A stretch of DNA of 64,000 nt from Betaproteobacteria bacterium GR16-43 (GCA_001953215.1 CP019169.1:62001-126000); one strand, 5' to 3'; numbered from the stretch's first letter, positions 47,112 through 54,717 are shown. The notes: generated from the sequence alone by a model not told the origin. Numbers and translations are program-made.

Positions 47112-47220
47112 GGTCCGCGGAAGTGCTGCTGGTGGGCCGACATTTTAACCGCGCTCACGACGTGTCCTCGCCGCGCGGCGGTTCTTCACGGTTTCAGCTG
47201 CAACCTTGGCGATTGCCCTC

Positions 47221-47448
47221 TCAGAGCAGGGCGAATCTCGGCTGCAACCGGCCGTCGTGTTCGATGTTCTCGAAGAACATGGCATAGGGGCGCACCCAAA
47301 GGCCGGTCTGGTTGTACAGCGGCCGGTAGAGGACGAGCGGCTCGAGCGTTTCACTGTGCCGCGCCACGCCGACCACTTCGTATTCGCCACCCTTGTAGTG
47401 ACGGTAGCGACCGAGCTTCGGCTGGGGGAGCGGGGGAAGATCATTCAT
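47221..47448 (-). CDS. DUF1653 protein
   Basis: 75 residues starting MNDLPPLPQPKLGRYRHYKG. The DUF1653 pattern YRHYKGGEYEVVGVARHSET, then VLYRPLYN and WVRP..MF, is clear. Function unknown. It is the last gene of the attC-free minus-strand run; 109 bases without a gene separate it from the GGDEF gene. Confidence 0.88.
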   Translation of the reverse strand: MNDLPPLPQPKLGRYRHYKGGEYEVVGVARHSETLEPLVLYRPLYNQTGLWVRPYAMFFENIEHDGRLQPRFALL

Positions 47449-47461
47449 CGGTCTGCATCTC

Positions 47462-47743
47462 TCACGTCTTGCTGCCGAAGGACGTTGCCCACCAATTCCC
47501 AAGCAGCATCAACGCACGCGCCACGAGATCGACGCAAAGCCAGGCGAGGAGGAACGGACCCCCACCGTATCCCACGAAGAAGAGCAGCTTCGGCTCGACG
47601 AAGCACGCAACGATTGCGACGAGGATGAGGATTGGAACGCCCACGCGACCGAGGATGCCAATGCCTTTGCCGATCGTGAAGATCGCCGGGCCGAATCCGC
47701 TTCCGGCCGTTGCCCAGTCACTCAGGAGAAAGAAGCGCTTCAT
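47462..47743 (-). CDS. Small membrane protein
   Basis: 93 residues, MKRFFLLSDWATAGSGFGPA at the N-terminus, then two hydrophobic helices (IGILGRVGVPILILVAIVAC and LLFFVGYGGGPFLLAWLCVD). No family recognised. It starts four bases after the next gene upstream (47748) ends. Confidence 0.65.
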   Translation of the reverse strand: MKRFFLLSDWATAGSGFGPAIFTIGKGIGILGRVGVPILILVAIVACFVEPKLLFFVGYGGGPFLLAWLCVDLVARALMLLGNWWATSFGSKT

Positions 47744-47747
47744 TCGA

Positions 47748-48041
47748 TCATTTCCTGTTGCTGGTCCCCTGCAGTGTGAACTTCCCACCAGACTCAAGTA
47801 TGGAGGCGATCTGCCCGGGAAAGACGACGCACGCCGAAGGAATGGCTGCGCGCACGATTCGTCCGGACTCGAGCTTCACAAGCGCTTCCTTGGCCTCGAG
47901 CGGCCCTTCGACCGAAACCACCTCGCCCGTGATCGGAGGGCCGTTCAACACATAGGGCGGGCCGAAGGTAAAGGCGATGAGGAGCAACGCCGCGCCCATG
48001 GCGACGAAGTAGGCGATTCTCCGCTTCTTATCGGCGTCCAT
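47748..48041 (-). CDS. Small membrane-anchored protein
   Basis: 97 residues; after MDADKKRRIAY one transmembrane helix (FVAMGAALLLIAFTFGPPYV), then a soluble beta domain (GEVVSVEGPLEAKEALVKLE). Its 5' end overlaps the 3' end of the NTF2-fold gene by 14 bases. Function unknown. Confidence 0.65.
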   Translation of the reverse strand: MDADKKRRIAYFVAMGAALLLIAFTFGPPYVLNGPPITGEVVSVEGPLEAKEALVKLESGRIVRAAIPSACVVFPGQIASILESGGKFTLQGTSNRK

Positions 48042-48354
48042 CACTCATTCGGATGACACGACCATTATCCGATGCGATTTCCGCGAGAACGACGCCGCCC
48101 GCTGAATTGGATGGCAGCGTCCCCTCGACGGTCCAGACTCCCCCGCGAAGCAATGCCCGGAATGGCTTCTGTTTTTCAATCTGCTCCCGACCGTATACCG
48201 GAGTCCATGCCGCGACTGCGATTTCGATCGCGGCTTTGGCATTGTGCACGGGACCCGGGGGGCGATCGCCGGAGCGTGACTTCATGCTTTGACCCAGGGA
48301 GAACACTGCGGCCAGCGCCACCAGGACCGCCAGCACTCTCACGGTTCTACCCAT
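48028..48354 (-). CDS. NTF2-fold immunity-type protein, relative of the cassette gene at 59954
   Basis: 108 residues. An N-terminal hydrophobic signal or anchor is followed by an NTF2-fold domain of the YbbC/YhhH immunity type: AIEIAVAAWTPVYGREQIEK, PFRALLRGGVWTVEGTLP and NGRVIRMSDG. The cassette protein at 59954-60277 has closely matching segments (AVQIAVAVWSPIYGREKIEQ). The resemblance links this attC-free run to the array. Confidence 0.75.
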   Translation of the reverse strand: MGRTVRVLAVLVALAAVFSLGQSMKSRSGDRPPGPVHNAKAAIEIAVAAWTPVYGREQIEKQKPFRALLRGGVWTVEGTLPSNSAGGVVLAEIASDNGRVIRMSDGRR

Positions 48355-48361
48355 TGCGCCG

Positions 48362-48736
48362 TCAGGCAGCACGTTTTCCCGCCAGCACGCACCGCACTCC
48401 GCCTTTCGGGTCCGGCACATCGCCAAGATAGCGGGGAATCAGGTGGACATGGACATGCATTCGAGACTGCCCAGCTGCCCGGCCAATATTGACCCCGACG
48501 TTGAACCCGTCGGGCGAGTGCCCGGAGCATGCGGCTCGATGAGCCCCGCGGAGGAGTTCGAGGACGGCGAGCTGTTCCTCGGGCGACATCTCGAAGAAGT
48601 CTGCTACATGGCGCTTCGGGACCACGAGAACGTGGCCACGACTCAGCGAGTGGTTGTCCGCGCGCACATAGGCCAACGCATTCTCGGACAGAACCGATTG
48701 AGGGGTACAAAGCTCGCATTGCTCAGGTTGGTCCAC
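48362..48736 (-). CDS. HIT-family hydrolase
   Basis: 124 residues. The histidine triad HVHVHLIPR is at residues 94-102 (H94, H96, H98), with the family strand SRGHVLVVPKRHV upstream and C7xxC10 near the N-terminus. HIT proteins hydrolyse nucleotidyl phosphoramidates or dinucleotides. It overlaps the isochorismatase-like gene by 14 bases. Confidence 0.9.
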   Translation of the reverse strand: MDQPEQCELCTPQSVLSENALAYVRADNHSLSRGHVLVVPKRHVADFFEMSPEEQLAVLELLRGAHRAACSGHSPDGFNVGVNIGRAAGQSRMHVHVHLIPRYLGDVPDPKGGVRCVLAGKRAA

Positions 48737-49295
48737 GGACGCGCCTTTCGAGGTGATCTCTGATCTCGACGTTGCTCATTGCCTTGCCAATCGATTGCTC
48801 CAGGTAACGCATGGACTCGCGGTGATACTGCTCGTCGTACGAAGAGATCGTCTCAGCCGCAAGGATGATCCGATAGTCCATCTGGAATGCGTCAACAGCC
48901 GAAGACCGGACGCAGGCATGTGTATTCACGCCACCCATGACGATTCGATCGCAGCCGAGTTCATCCAGGAGCCGGGCCAGGTTTGTTCCAAAGAAGGCGC
49001 TGTAGCGCTTCTTCACGATCTCGTGATCGTTCGGCGCCCGTTGGAGTTCCGTGAGTAGATCGCTGCCTCCCGTCCCCTTGATGGTGATGCGAGTGCCGGT
49101 CTCCCGCATCGAGACAAATGCGTCGCTGAGATCGGGTTCGAACTCCTGTCGTACCCAGACGATCGGATACGCATGCTGTCGCGCAAAGCCGACCAGGTCA
49201 TTGACCGCGGCGCAGATGCGCGGCCGTCTGTCCGATAGTGGAGGGTTGGCGAAGAAGTCCTCGAGAAGATCGACAAACAGGAAGACTGGTTTCAT
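48723..49295 (-). CDS. Isochorismatase-like cysteine hydrolase
   Basis: 190 residues. Catalytic triad D9 (FLFVDLLEDFF), K95/K96 (IVKKRYSAFF) and C128 (GGVNTHACVRSSAVDA). The family includes nicotinamidases, N-carbamoyl hydrolases and isochorismatases; the substrate is unknown. It shares overlapping ends with the HIT gene. Confidence 0.9.
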   Translation of the reverse strand: MKPVFLFVDLLEDFFANPPLSDRRPRICAAVNDLVGFARQHAYPIVWVRQEFEPDLSDAFVSMRETGTRITIKGTGGSDLLTELQRAPNDHEIVKKRYSAFFGTNLARLLDELGCDRIVMGGVNTHACVRSSAVDAFQMDYRIILAAETISSYDEQYHRESMRYLEQSIGKAMSNVEIRDHLERRVRGPT

Positions 49296-49310
49296 CGGCC
49301 CGACAAGCCT

Positions 49311-49862
49311 TCACACTTGGAGCGAACCACGGAAACCCCGGGCCGCGTAGTACGACTGCACACCGTTGTGATACGTGAACACCTTGCCATAGCGCCGGTC
49401 GCAGAAGAGGGCCCCGCCAAGCGCCCGAACGTCGGCGGGCGTCTTGATCCAGCTGGAAGTCTTGGTATCGAATTCGCCCAGTTTCTGCAGTTCCCGGTAC
49501 TGCTCCTCCGTCAGGAGTTCGATGCCCATCTCGGCGGCCATCTCGACGGCACTGCTCTCGGGTTGGTTTTCCTTCCTCGACTCGCGAGCCTTGGCGTCGT
49601 AGCAAGTGCTCCTGCGTCCAACGGGACTTTCCGAGGAGCAATCCACGAAGACGAATTGGCCGGATCCCTTGATCTTGCCAATCACGTCAGGCTCGCCGCC
49701 CGTTGCCTCCATGCCGCTGAGTGACTTCAGCGCGTCGCGATTGCCTTCGAGTCTCGCTTGCACGTCGGGCCACGCGATTCCGGCATGCCGGTGCATGTTC
49801 TTCTCGAAGCGGGCTTTCAGCAGTTGGAGCAACTCTTCGCGCTTTTCGATGGGCTCACCCAT
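49311..49862 (-). CDS. DUF4256 protein
   Basis: 183 residues. The DUF4256 pattern is strong: LLQLLKARFEKNMHRHAGI, WPDVQARLE, MEATGGEPDVIG, YDAKARESRK and GGALFCDRRYGKVFTYHNGV. Function unknown. It follows the isochorismatase-like gene with 15 bases between them and no attC. Confidence 0.9.
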   Translation of the reverse strand: MGEPIEKREELLQLLKARFEKNMHRHAGIAWPDVQARLEGNRDALKSLSGMEATGGEPDVIGKIKGSGQFVFVDCSSESPVGRRSTCYDAKARESRKENQPESSAVEMAAEMGIELLTEEQYRELQKLGEFDTKTSSWIKTPADVRALGGALFCDRRYGKVFTYHNGVQSYYAARGFRGSLQV

Positions 49863-49880
49863 GGTGTCTGGATCGCAATG

Positions 49881-50297
49881 TCATTGAAAGAACGATGCAA
49901 CGGCACGCAAGGCTTCCCGGAAAATCCAGCTTGCCAAGGCGGCCACACCGACCACGACAATCACTCCAAGAATGCGCTGGGGCAGACTTGTCGGAATCGC
50001 CGGGGGACGTTCGGCGATCGCTTGCGCGCGCAGGTCGGCCAACTCGACGTCCACCCGATGCAGGGGGTTCCAACCGGTTATCACCAACGCCCAGCATGCA
50101 AGAAATGCCAAGGCGGCGGCAATTCCTGCTGTGATGGTTCCCCACGAGCGCGATATACCCACTACGGTGAGTGGAAACAATTCATACACCCCAAGCACGA
50201 TGATGAGCGGGAAAAGGGGCATGAGCGAGGCCAATGCAAAGGCCAGGCGCAGCATCGGCGTCAGGCGGGGCATCAGTCCTTTCGACGCTATTTGCAT
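49881..50297 (-). CDS. Membrane protein of unknown function
   Basis: 138 residues with about three hydrophobic segments (LAFALASLMPLFPLIIVLGV, GIAAALAFLACWALVITGW, ILGVIVVVGVAALASWIF) and a charged loop between the second and third. No family recognised. The ATG is chosen because upstream codons overlap the methyltransferase gene. Confidence 0.65.
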   Translation of the reverse strand: MQIASKGLMPRLTPMLRLAFALASLMPLFPLIIVLGVYELFPLTVVGISRSWGTITAGIAAALAFLACWALVITGWNPLHRVDVELADLRAQAIAERPPAIPTSLPQRILGVIVVVGVAALASWIFREALRAVASFFQ

Positions 50298-50307
50298 TGC
50301 GATCCAA

Positions 50308-50799
50308 TCACGAGGATGAGGGCGCGATGAACAGGTGGATGATTCGACTGGTTCCGTCCTCTGCGACAACGGACTCGCTGCGAGTCGGGCCGAGTTCGAT
50401 GGGAAAACTGTGGGAAACGAGTCGCGTGCCGGGTCGGGCGCTCTTCACGAAATGTTGCGCGACGAGTCGAGTGGACCAGTGCACGAGGTACGCAAAGACG
50501 ACTGTGGCGGGGCTGAGGTCGAGGTCAAGTGCGTCGGCTTGTTCGAACCGCGCGAGATGGGAGACGCCCGCCGCGGAAGCGTTGAGGCGCGACTGTTCGA
50601 CCCAGTACGGCTCGATATCGACTCCGAGACCCCGTGCACCCCGAGTTTCCGCGGCGGAGATGACGAGGCGGCCATCGCCGCACCCCAGGTCGTAGACGGT
50701 GTCGGATGCCTTGACGTCGGCAAGACGGAGCATGCCCTCGACCACGTTGTGCGGGGTCGGGAGGTATGGGGCAAGGACGTAGCGGGGCGGGATGAACAT
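50308..50799 (-). CDS. SAM-dependent methyltransferase
   Basis: 163 residues, class I Rossmann fold. Motif I VYDLGCGDGRLVISAA is at residues 35-50; GVDIEPYWVEQ is motif II. The region after LDLDLSPATVVFAYL lacks an obvious target-specific motif, so the substrate is unknown. The family is close to protein-lysine or small-molecule methyltransferases often carried in cassettes. Confidence 0.85.
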   Translation of the reverse strand: MFIPPRYVLAPYLPTPHNVVEGMLRLADVKASDTVYDLGCGDGRLVISAAETRGARGLGVDIEPYWVEQSRLNASAAGVSHLARFEQADALDLDLSPATVVFAYLVHWSTRLVAQHFVKSARPGTRLVSHSFPIELGPTRSESVVAEDGTSRIIHLFIAPSSS

Positions 50800-50814
50800 T
50801 CAGCTCAATGCAGC

Positions 50815-51237
50815 CTAGGGACACGGTTGAGCGGGCGGGCTAGCGAGTTCCCCGGAGAAGGAGTCCGCGCGCGTGATGTCGCCACTCGCCCGCTCGTTCC
50901 CGTACTGATCGACCAGCCGCCACTTGTTCCTCTGAACGAACAGCAGGATGTCCATGTTCAACGGCAGCGCGGTGCCATCGATGCCGACCTGCACGAAGGA
51001 CTGTCCGTCCTCCCATGTCAACCCCAGCCAGTTGTTGCCATTCAAGAAATTGCGGGATCCTTCACTGGCACTTGCACTTCGCGGTACCGTGCCGCCGCCA
51101 GGTTGATACATCGATGGCCCGCGACGCTCCCAGCCTGGGAGCGCCAGGACGGGCAGGCCGTTGAGGCTCACGTTCAGGGTCGAGCTGCAGACGTTGAAGA
51201 TGTAGACGCTTCCGGCTCCGGCGGCCACTACCGGCAT
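50815..51237 (-). CDS. Hypothetical beta-rich protein
   Basis: 140 residues, MPVVAAGAGSVYIFNVCSST at the start, rich in Gly, Asn, Trp and Ser, and without a signal peptide. Repeated strand-like segments (STLNVSLNGLPVLALPGWER, LGLTWEDGQSFVQVGIDGT) suggest a lectin or jelly-roll-type fold (inference). Sits one base from the next gene. Confidence 0.55.
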   Translation of the reverse strand: MPVVAAGAGSVYIFNVCSSTLNVSLNGLPVLALPGWERRGPSMYQPGGGTVPRSASASEGSRNFLNGNNWLGLTWEDGQSFVQVGIDGTALPLNMDILLFVQRNKWRLVDQYGNERASGDITRADSFSGELASPPAQPCP

Positions 51238-51238
51238 G

Positions 51239-51466
51239 TCACTTCTCCTTTTTGGCGAAGACTCCGACGACACCAGCGACTACGCCGACGCCGGTGATCG
51301 ACCACCCGATCATGAAAAGGACGTGCGCAAACGGCGGATCGTTCAGCCAGGCCATCGCGGCTGCGGATACGGCACCCAGGAGAAACCCCGCCAGAATGAT
51401 GCGCATCGGCCACCGAAACCAGGGCGAATCCAACTCCTTGCGCCAATCATTTTCGCGGCTCGTCAT
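51239..51466 (-). CDS. Small two-helix membrane protein
   Basis: 75 residues, MTSRENDWRKELDSPWFRWP, then two transmembrane helices (IILAGFLLGAVSAAAMAW and FMIGWSITGVGVVAGVVGVF) and a lysine tail. No family recognised. 180 bases upstream of it (51467-51646) hold no gene and no attC that I can see. Confidence 0.6.
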   Translation of the reverse strand: MTSRENDWRKELDSPWFRWPMRIILAGFLLGAVSAAAMAWLNDPPFAHVLFMIGWSITGVGVVAGVVGVFAKKEK

Positions 51467-51646
51467 CTTGGCTTCAATAGTAGTGTTCACACCACGGCAG
51501 GCGCTTCTCGGCCGGCAATCCTGCGAGCAGCGATCGAAAGCAGGGGCACGAGGCCTTGCCCGCGAGATGAGATGAGTCCGGCAAGCACGGCCCCGACGCA
51601 CGACATTGCGCCGAGCTTTCGCGTCCGATTCCCGCGGCTGCTGCCA

Positions 51647-52489
51647 CTATTGCACTGGACCGTATAGGCCGGAAAGCGCTGACCAGCCGTCCTGAAAGGA
51701 TGTGCGGAACACAGACGCCTCCCCTGGGATTTGCAGTGCGTCGCTGAAAACGCCAGCCCCTTTGGCCCGCCACTGGCCTTTCGCGGCTTGATGGTGGTGG
51801 CCGAAATAAGTGATGACCCAGAAGCTCCCAGCGCTCTCGCCGGTGAAGGGCACGGTCATGAAGCCGGGTTGGGGTGCGTTACGCTTCTTGCGCTGCCCGC
51901 TGCCAAGTACCTCTGCCTCGATCGACTCGTTCGGCAGCTCCAGGCGCATGCGCCAGAGTCCAGGCTCGGCTTGTGTCACCGATAGGTCGACGAACAGCGC
52001 CATGGGATCCGTTGCGAGAACTTTCTCGCGTTGGATAACGTCTCGCGAGTACCAGCTTGCCAATTGCAGCCAGTCGACCTTGCCTTGCATTCGGGAATCG
52101 CGTGGGCCTGCGGCACGCGCCCACCAGAACGCCATCGGGGTTGGCCCAGCGGAATGCACGCGCACGCCGTCAACGAGGAATGAGCCGACAGACATGAAGC
52201 AGAGGCTACCCACGGCGTAGGTCGAGTACTTGACGTTGCTCTTGATCAAATCAGCAACGCCAGGATCTTCCCTGGCGTACTCCGCCGCGAGGACGAGGCG
52301 GTAGTCCTTCGGGAGACGCGTGACGATCAAGGACGGGGCGAATAGATGGTCCCTGCAAATCTCGGCGGAAACATCCGTTACAACGTTCGTGCTGGTCGCG
52401 CCGGGCGGGAGCCTGCCAAATGTGACATCCGATGCGAGCGTCTGAATTGAAACAGCCAGAAACATTGGAGCGAGCATGCGAGCAAGCAT
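51647..52489 (-). CDS. Secreted protein of unknown function
   Basis: 280 residues with a signal peptide (ending TLAS). The mature part has TNVVTDVSAEICRDHLFAPS, VRVHSAGPTPMAFWWARA and a C-terminal segment ending VFRTSFQDGWSALSGLYG. No domain recognised. It is the first gene left of the array: its ATG lies 23 bases from the truncated attC at 52513-52565. Confidence 0.6.
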   Translation of the reverse strand: MLARMLAPMFLAVSIQTLASDVTFGRLPPGATSTNVVTDVSAEICRDHLFAPSLIVTRLPKDYRLVLAAEYAREDPGVADLIKSNVKYSTYAVGSLCFMSVGSFLVDGVRVHSAGPTPMAFWWARAAGPRDSRMQGKVDWLQLASWYSRDVIQREKVLATDPMALFVDLSVTQAEPGLWRMRLELPNESIEAEVLGSGQRKKRNAPQPGFMTVPFTGESAGSFWVITYFGHHHQAAKGQWRAKGAGVFSDALQIPGEASVFRTSFQDGWSALSGLYGPVQ

Positions 52490-52512
52490 CTTTCAGGCTC
52501 CCGCGAATATTG

Positions 52513-52565
52513 AAATACACAGCGCGCCACGATGGTTCACGGTCCGCTCCAACGCGTTGTTAGAC
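52513..52565 (-). repeat. Truncated attC 1 (distal end of the array)
   Basis: Only the first half remains: the core site GTCTAAC (minus strand, 52565-52559), the GTTGGAGCGG arm and part of the centre. The second arm and crossover site are missing, so it should not recombine. It follows the RDD gene. Confidence 0.85.
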
Positions 52566-52575
52566 CTCAATGCAC

Positions 52576-53118
52576 TCACTTGTGACGATGCGGTCGGACG
52601 CCAAACTCGGCATCCGTCGAACTGTACATGGGACCAGCCGGAGCGCGATGGGGCTGCACGGCGGGTGAATTCACCACTAGTGTTCCGCAAATAAAGTCGG
52701 CGGTCGTCTGTCGCCAGCTGTGCGTGAACATGAGAAGGATATCAACGCAAATGGGCACGACGAGCGGAGCCGGGCCATGCATGTTCAATGCTATGGGAAA
52801 GAACGCAGCGATCCACGCAACTCTCACGACCGGACGCAGAACGGCGCGCAGTGGGGTGAGGTCTGCGCCTCGAGAGCACACCAGGCGGATGTTCATCATT
52901 CGTCTTCCAGGGGTTTCTCCGCTCCACCACAGACTGAACCCAGCGTGATACGCGAAGAACACCAAGGCGGCGGCGGCCAGTATTCCGTCTACGCCCATTC
53001 GAAGATAGTCCGCTGAAGCCGCCGCGAAGATCCAGAACAAAATCAGCGGACCGGTGTCGATGACAGCGGCCGCGACCCGCTTAGCCGCGGGCGCCAACAA
53101 TGGAGTCGCTGCCGTCAT
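52576..53118 (-). CDS. RDD-family membrane protein (cassette gene)
   Basis: 180 residues from the ATG six bases after attC 2. The RDD pattern is visible: PAAKRVAAAVIDTGPLILFW (with the Arg and Asp), a second helix, GETPGRRMMNIRLVCSRGAD, and a third helix. RDD proteins have three helices and no defined role. A hydrophilic C-terminal tail of about 35 residues follows. It is the last intact cassette before the truncated attC. Confidence 0.8.
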   Translation of the reverse strand: MTAATPLLAPAAKRVAAAVIDTGPLILFWIFAAASADYLRMGVDGILAAAALVFFAYHAGFSLWWSGETPGRRMMNIRLVCSRGADLTPLRAVLRPVVRVAWIAAFFPIALNMHGPAPLVVPICVDILLMFTHSWRQTTADFICGTLVVNSPAVQPHRAPAGPMYSSTDAEFGVRPHRHK

Positions 53119-53123
53119 TGGAG

Positions 53124-53201
53124 GTCTAACGTTTGAGTTCACCCGCGGACGGAAGCGGGCGAAGCCCGCCGTAGGCCGTCGGGTGCAACGAAGGGTTAGG
53201 C
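53124..53201 (-). repeat. attC 2, 78 bp, divergent type
   Basis: Minus strand: GCCTAACCCTTCGTTGCACC at one end, GGTGAACTCAAACGTTAGAC at the other. Both core sites are intact, but the arms and centre are unlike the 96-bp family, so the cassette was likely acquired from elsewhere. Confidence 0.88.
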
Positions 53202-53753
53202 GGCATTCTGCGACGAGACGATGGCATCGTTGAGATACAGCCTTAGCCCAGGGCTGGCTGCAGCGACGGAGCCCAGCCACTGCTGGAGGCGCTGGTCGTC
53301 GACAGCGCGAGGCTGAAGGCGGGAACTCAGTGCGCCAGCAATGGCATTGCCGGTTTCACTGGACCCGGTACTGAGCGTCTCTTCGCCGACGAGGTGACCA
53401 TCGCGGTACGTGCGCCGAAGTGAGGCGCCTTGCCTATGGATGGTGACCACGAGCTGGGCGCATAGCGTGTTGATGAACGACAGCCCGATTGTGTGCAACT
53501 GGACTGGCGGTGCATCAGGCTGAGCAACGGGGAAGTCCAGGTGTGTGTACACCAGGTTCATGTATGGCAGACCAGCGACAGTTCGGTCTACCGCATGGCC
53601 GCGCCCGTCATCGGAGACTTCGAACGAGATGCCCTTAGCGTGAACACGAATTGTCGTTGCGTGGCCAGCTTGGAACTCGGCTAGCGAATACAGCACTAGG
53701 GCGCGAACGACGGCCGCCACGATGTCCTCTGAATGCGCCTCGGTGCTAGCCAT
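53196..53753 (-). CDS. Gyrase-B-like GHKL ATPase-domain protein (cassette gene)
   Basis: 185 residues from ATG 53753, four bases after attC 3; longer ORF readings only add translated attC. Residues 30-125 resemble the GyrB/ParE ATPase N-terminal domain: FEVSDDGRGHAVD (residues 44-56) parallels the Bergerat DxGxG box, VQLHTIGLSFINTLCA (84-99) parallels the GyrB ATP-lid segment LHGVGASVVNALS, and VTIHRQGASLRRTYRDG the following strands. The N-box asparagine is not evident and no transducer, toprim or DNA-binding part is present. The stop codon overlaps attC 2. Confidence 0.6.
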   Translation of the reverse strand: MASTEAHSEDIVAAVVRALVLYSLAEFQAGHATTIRVHAKGISFEVSDDGRGHAVDRTVAGLPYMNLVYTHLDFPVAQPDAPPVQLHTIGLSFINTLCAQLVVTIHRQGASLRRTYRDGHLVGEETLSTGSSETGNAIAGALSSRLQPRAVDDQRLQQWLGSVAAASPGLRLYLNDAIVSSQNAA

Positions 53754-53756
53754 GCC

Positions 53757-53852
53757 GCCTAACGACCGAGTTGAGCGGCCGGGCACGATGCCGACTCGCA
53801 ATGACACAGCGCGCCACGATGTTTCTCGATCCGCTCCAACGCGTTGTTAGGC
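53757..53852 (-). repeat. attC 3, 96 bp, main family
   Basis: Core sites GCCTAAC and GTTAGGC. The centre differs slightly from the consensus (TTTCTCGATCC instead of GGTTCACGGTCC). Confidence 0.93.
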
Positions 53853-54101
53853 GTCATCTCGGCCAAACCTTTCAAGCTCCTCGTGCAGCTTCTCATTCTG
53901 TGCCATCACGTCCGCCCATACGGGTGAGAGGTGGACCAGGCGCTTTGCTTCGGCCAGGTCGCAATGACGCGCTGAACGAACGCTGACTATTGATTCCATG
54001 ATCGATGCGCCCGAAGTTCGCAGCTCGCCGAGGCCGGTATCGAGCGATGCGCCCTCCTCCAATCGTCGGCGAAGTTCAGATCCAAAGTTTCGAGGCTGCA
54101 T
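53847..54101 (-). CDS. Hypothetical helical protein (cassette gene)
   Basis: 84 residues starting MQPRNFGSELRRRLEEGASL, charged and mostly helical, ending HEELERFGRDDA with its TAA inside attC 3. A RHH-like or coiled-coil regulator would fit the composition, but no motif is diagnostic. The cassette boundary upstream is a lone half-site, so it is fused to the next gene. Confidence 0.5.
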   Translation of the reverse strand: MQPRNFGSELRRRLEEGASLDTGLGELRTSGASIMESIVSVRSARHCDLAEAKRLVHLSPVWADVMAQNEKLHEELERFGRDDA

Positions 54102-54109
54102 ACGATGAC

Positions 54110-54116
54110 GCCTAAC
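54110..54116 (-). repeat. attC half-site (crossover core only)
   Basis: GCCTAAC followed by GAGATTTAG without arms or a second core. It lies between the 84- and 83-residue genes where a full attC is expected, so an attC has been lost by deletion. Confidence 0.7.
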
Positions 54117-54121
54117 GAGAT

Positions 54122-54373
54122 TTAGATTGCACGCACTGCCTCGCTCTCCAATCCTTCGGATTGTCGGTAGATCCGGCGAAGTGCATAGAGAAACATTGCG
54201 TGGTAACCCAGGGCGAAGATGCCGAAGTACACGCCAAGGTTCAGCGGATGGTCCTTTCCGTACGTCACGGCGAAGAAGATCGCCATGGCAGGCAGGCCCA
54301 AGGACATGACGAAGCGAGGCCAAGAAGAAATCGAAGCTTTGGTCCAACGCCGTGGATCGCTCATGAGACTCAT
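54122..54373 (-). CDS. Small two-helix membrane protein (cassette gene)
   Basis: 83 residues with two transmembrane helices (VMSLGLPAMAIFFAVTY and GVYFGIFALGYHAMFLYA). AAGGAGAA precedes the ATG at 54373 at good spacing; an ATG four codons later is also possible. Function unknown. Confidence 0.6.
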   Translation of the reverse strand: MSLMSDPRRWTKASISSWPRFVMSLGLPAMAIFFAVTYGKDHPLNLGVYFGIFALGYHAMFLYALRRIYRQSEGLESEAVRAI

Positions 54374-54404
54374 CGGTTCTCCTTCGCTGATAGTTCCGCG
54401 TGCA

Positions 54405-54500
54405 ATCTAGCGACCGAGTTGAGCGGCCGGCCACGATGCCGACTCGCAAAGACACAGCGCGCCACGATGGTTCACGGTCCGCTCCAACGCGTTGTTAGGC
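54405..54500 (-). repeat. attC 5, 96 bp, crossover triplet mutated
   Basis: Plus strand begins ATCTAGC instead of ATCTAAC, so on the minus strand the crossover triplet GTT reads GCT. The other core, GTTAGGC, is intact. Recombination at this site is probably impaired. Confidence 0.9.
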
Positions 54501-54507
54501 ATCACTG

Positions 54508-54717
54508 TCATTTCTTGGACACCTCCCACACTGCGCCTCCCGAAGGCTGAGGCTGTATCCACTTCGCGAACGTCGGCCACCACAACACCCAAGTCGCCGC
54601 CACGAGTGCATCAACCGCAAGTCCGAAGATCGCGCGACGTGTGGAGGCGCCGGATACCAAAGCCGCGACGACGCCCCCCGCAAGAATGGGCATCATGAGG
54701 GAGGCGACGAACATCAT
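54508..54717 (-). CDS. Small membrane protein, 5' end fused to a gene remnant
   Basis: About 69 residues from MMFVASLMMPILAGGVVAAL, with a second helix (IFGLAVDALVAATWVLWWPT). Upstream in-frame codons (up to 54777) overlap a GNAT fragment, so its true start is uncertain; a GTG at 54734 is an alternative. Function unknown. Confidence 0.5.
   Translation of the reverse strand: MMFVASLMMPILAGGVVAALVSGASTRRAIFGLAVDALVAATWVLWWPTFAKWIQPQPSGGAVWEVSKK

Noticed and set aside
44280-48056. A 1258-residue plus-strand ORF
   Set aside because: Antisense to the propeller-GGDEF gene, whose repeats and active site are unmistakable.
51467-51646. A hidden attC in the 180-base gap
   Set aside because: No RYYYAAC...GTTRRRY pair with complementary arms is present.
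47100-52500. Prophage remnant
   Set aside because: No phage structural, integrase or lysis gene; the gene families fit integron cargo better.
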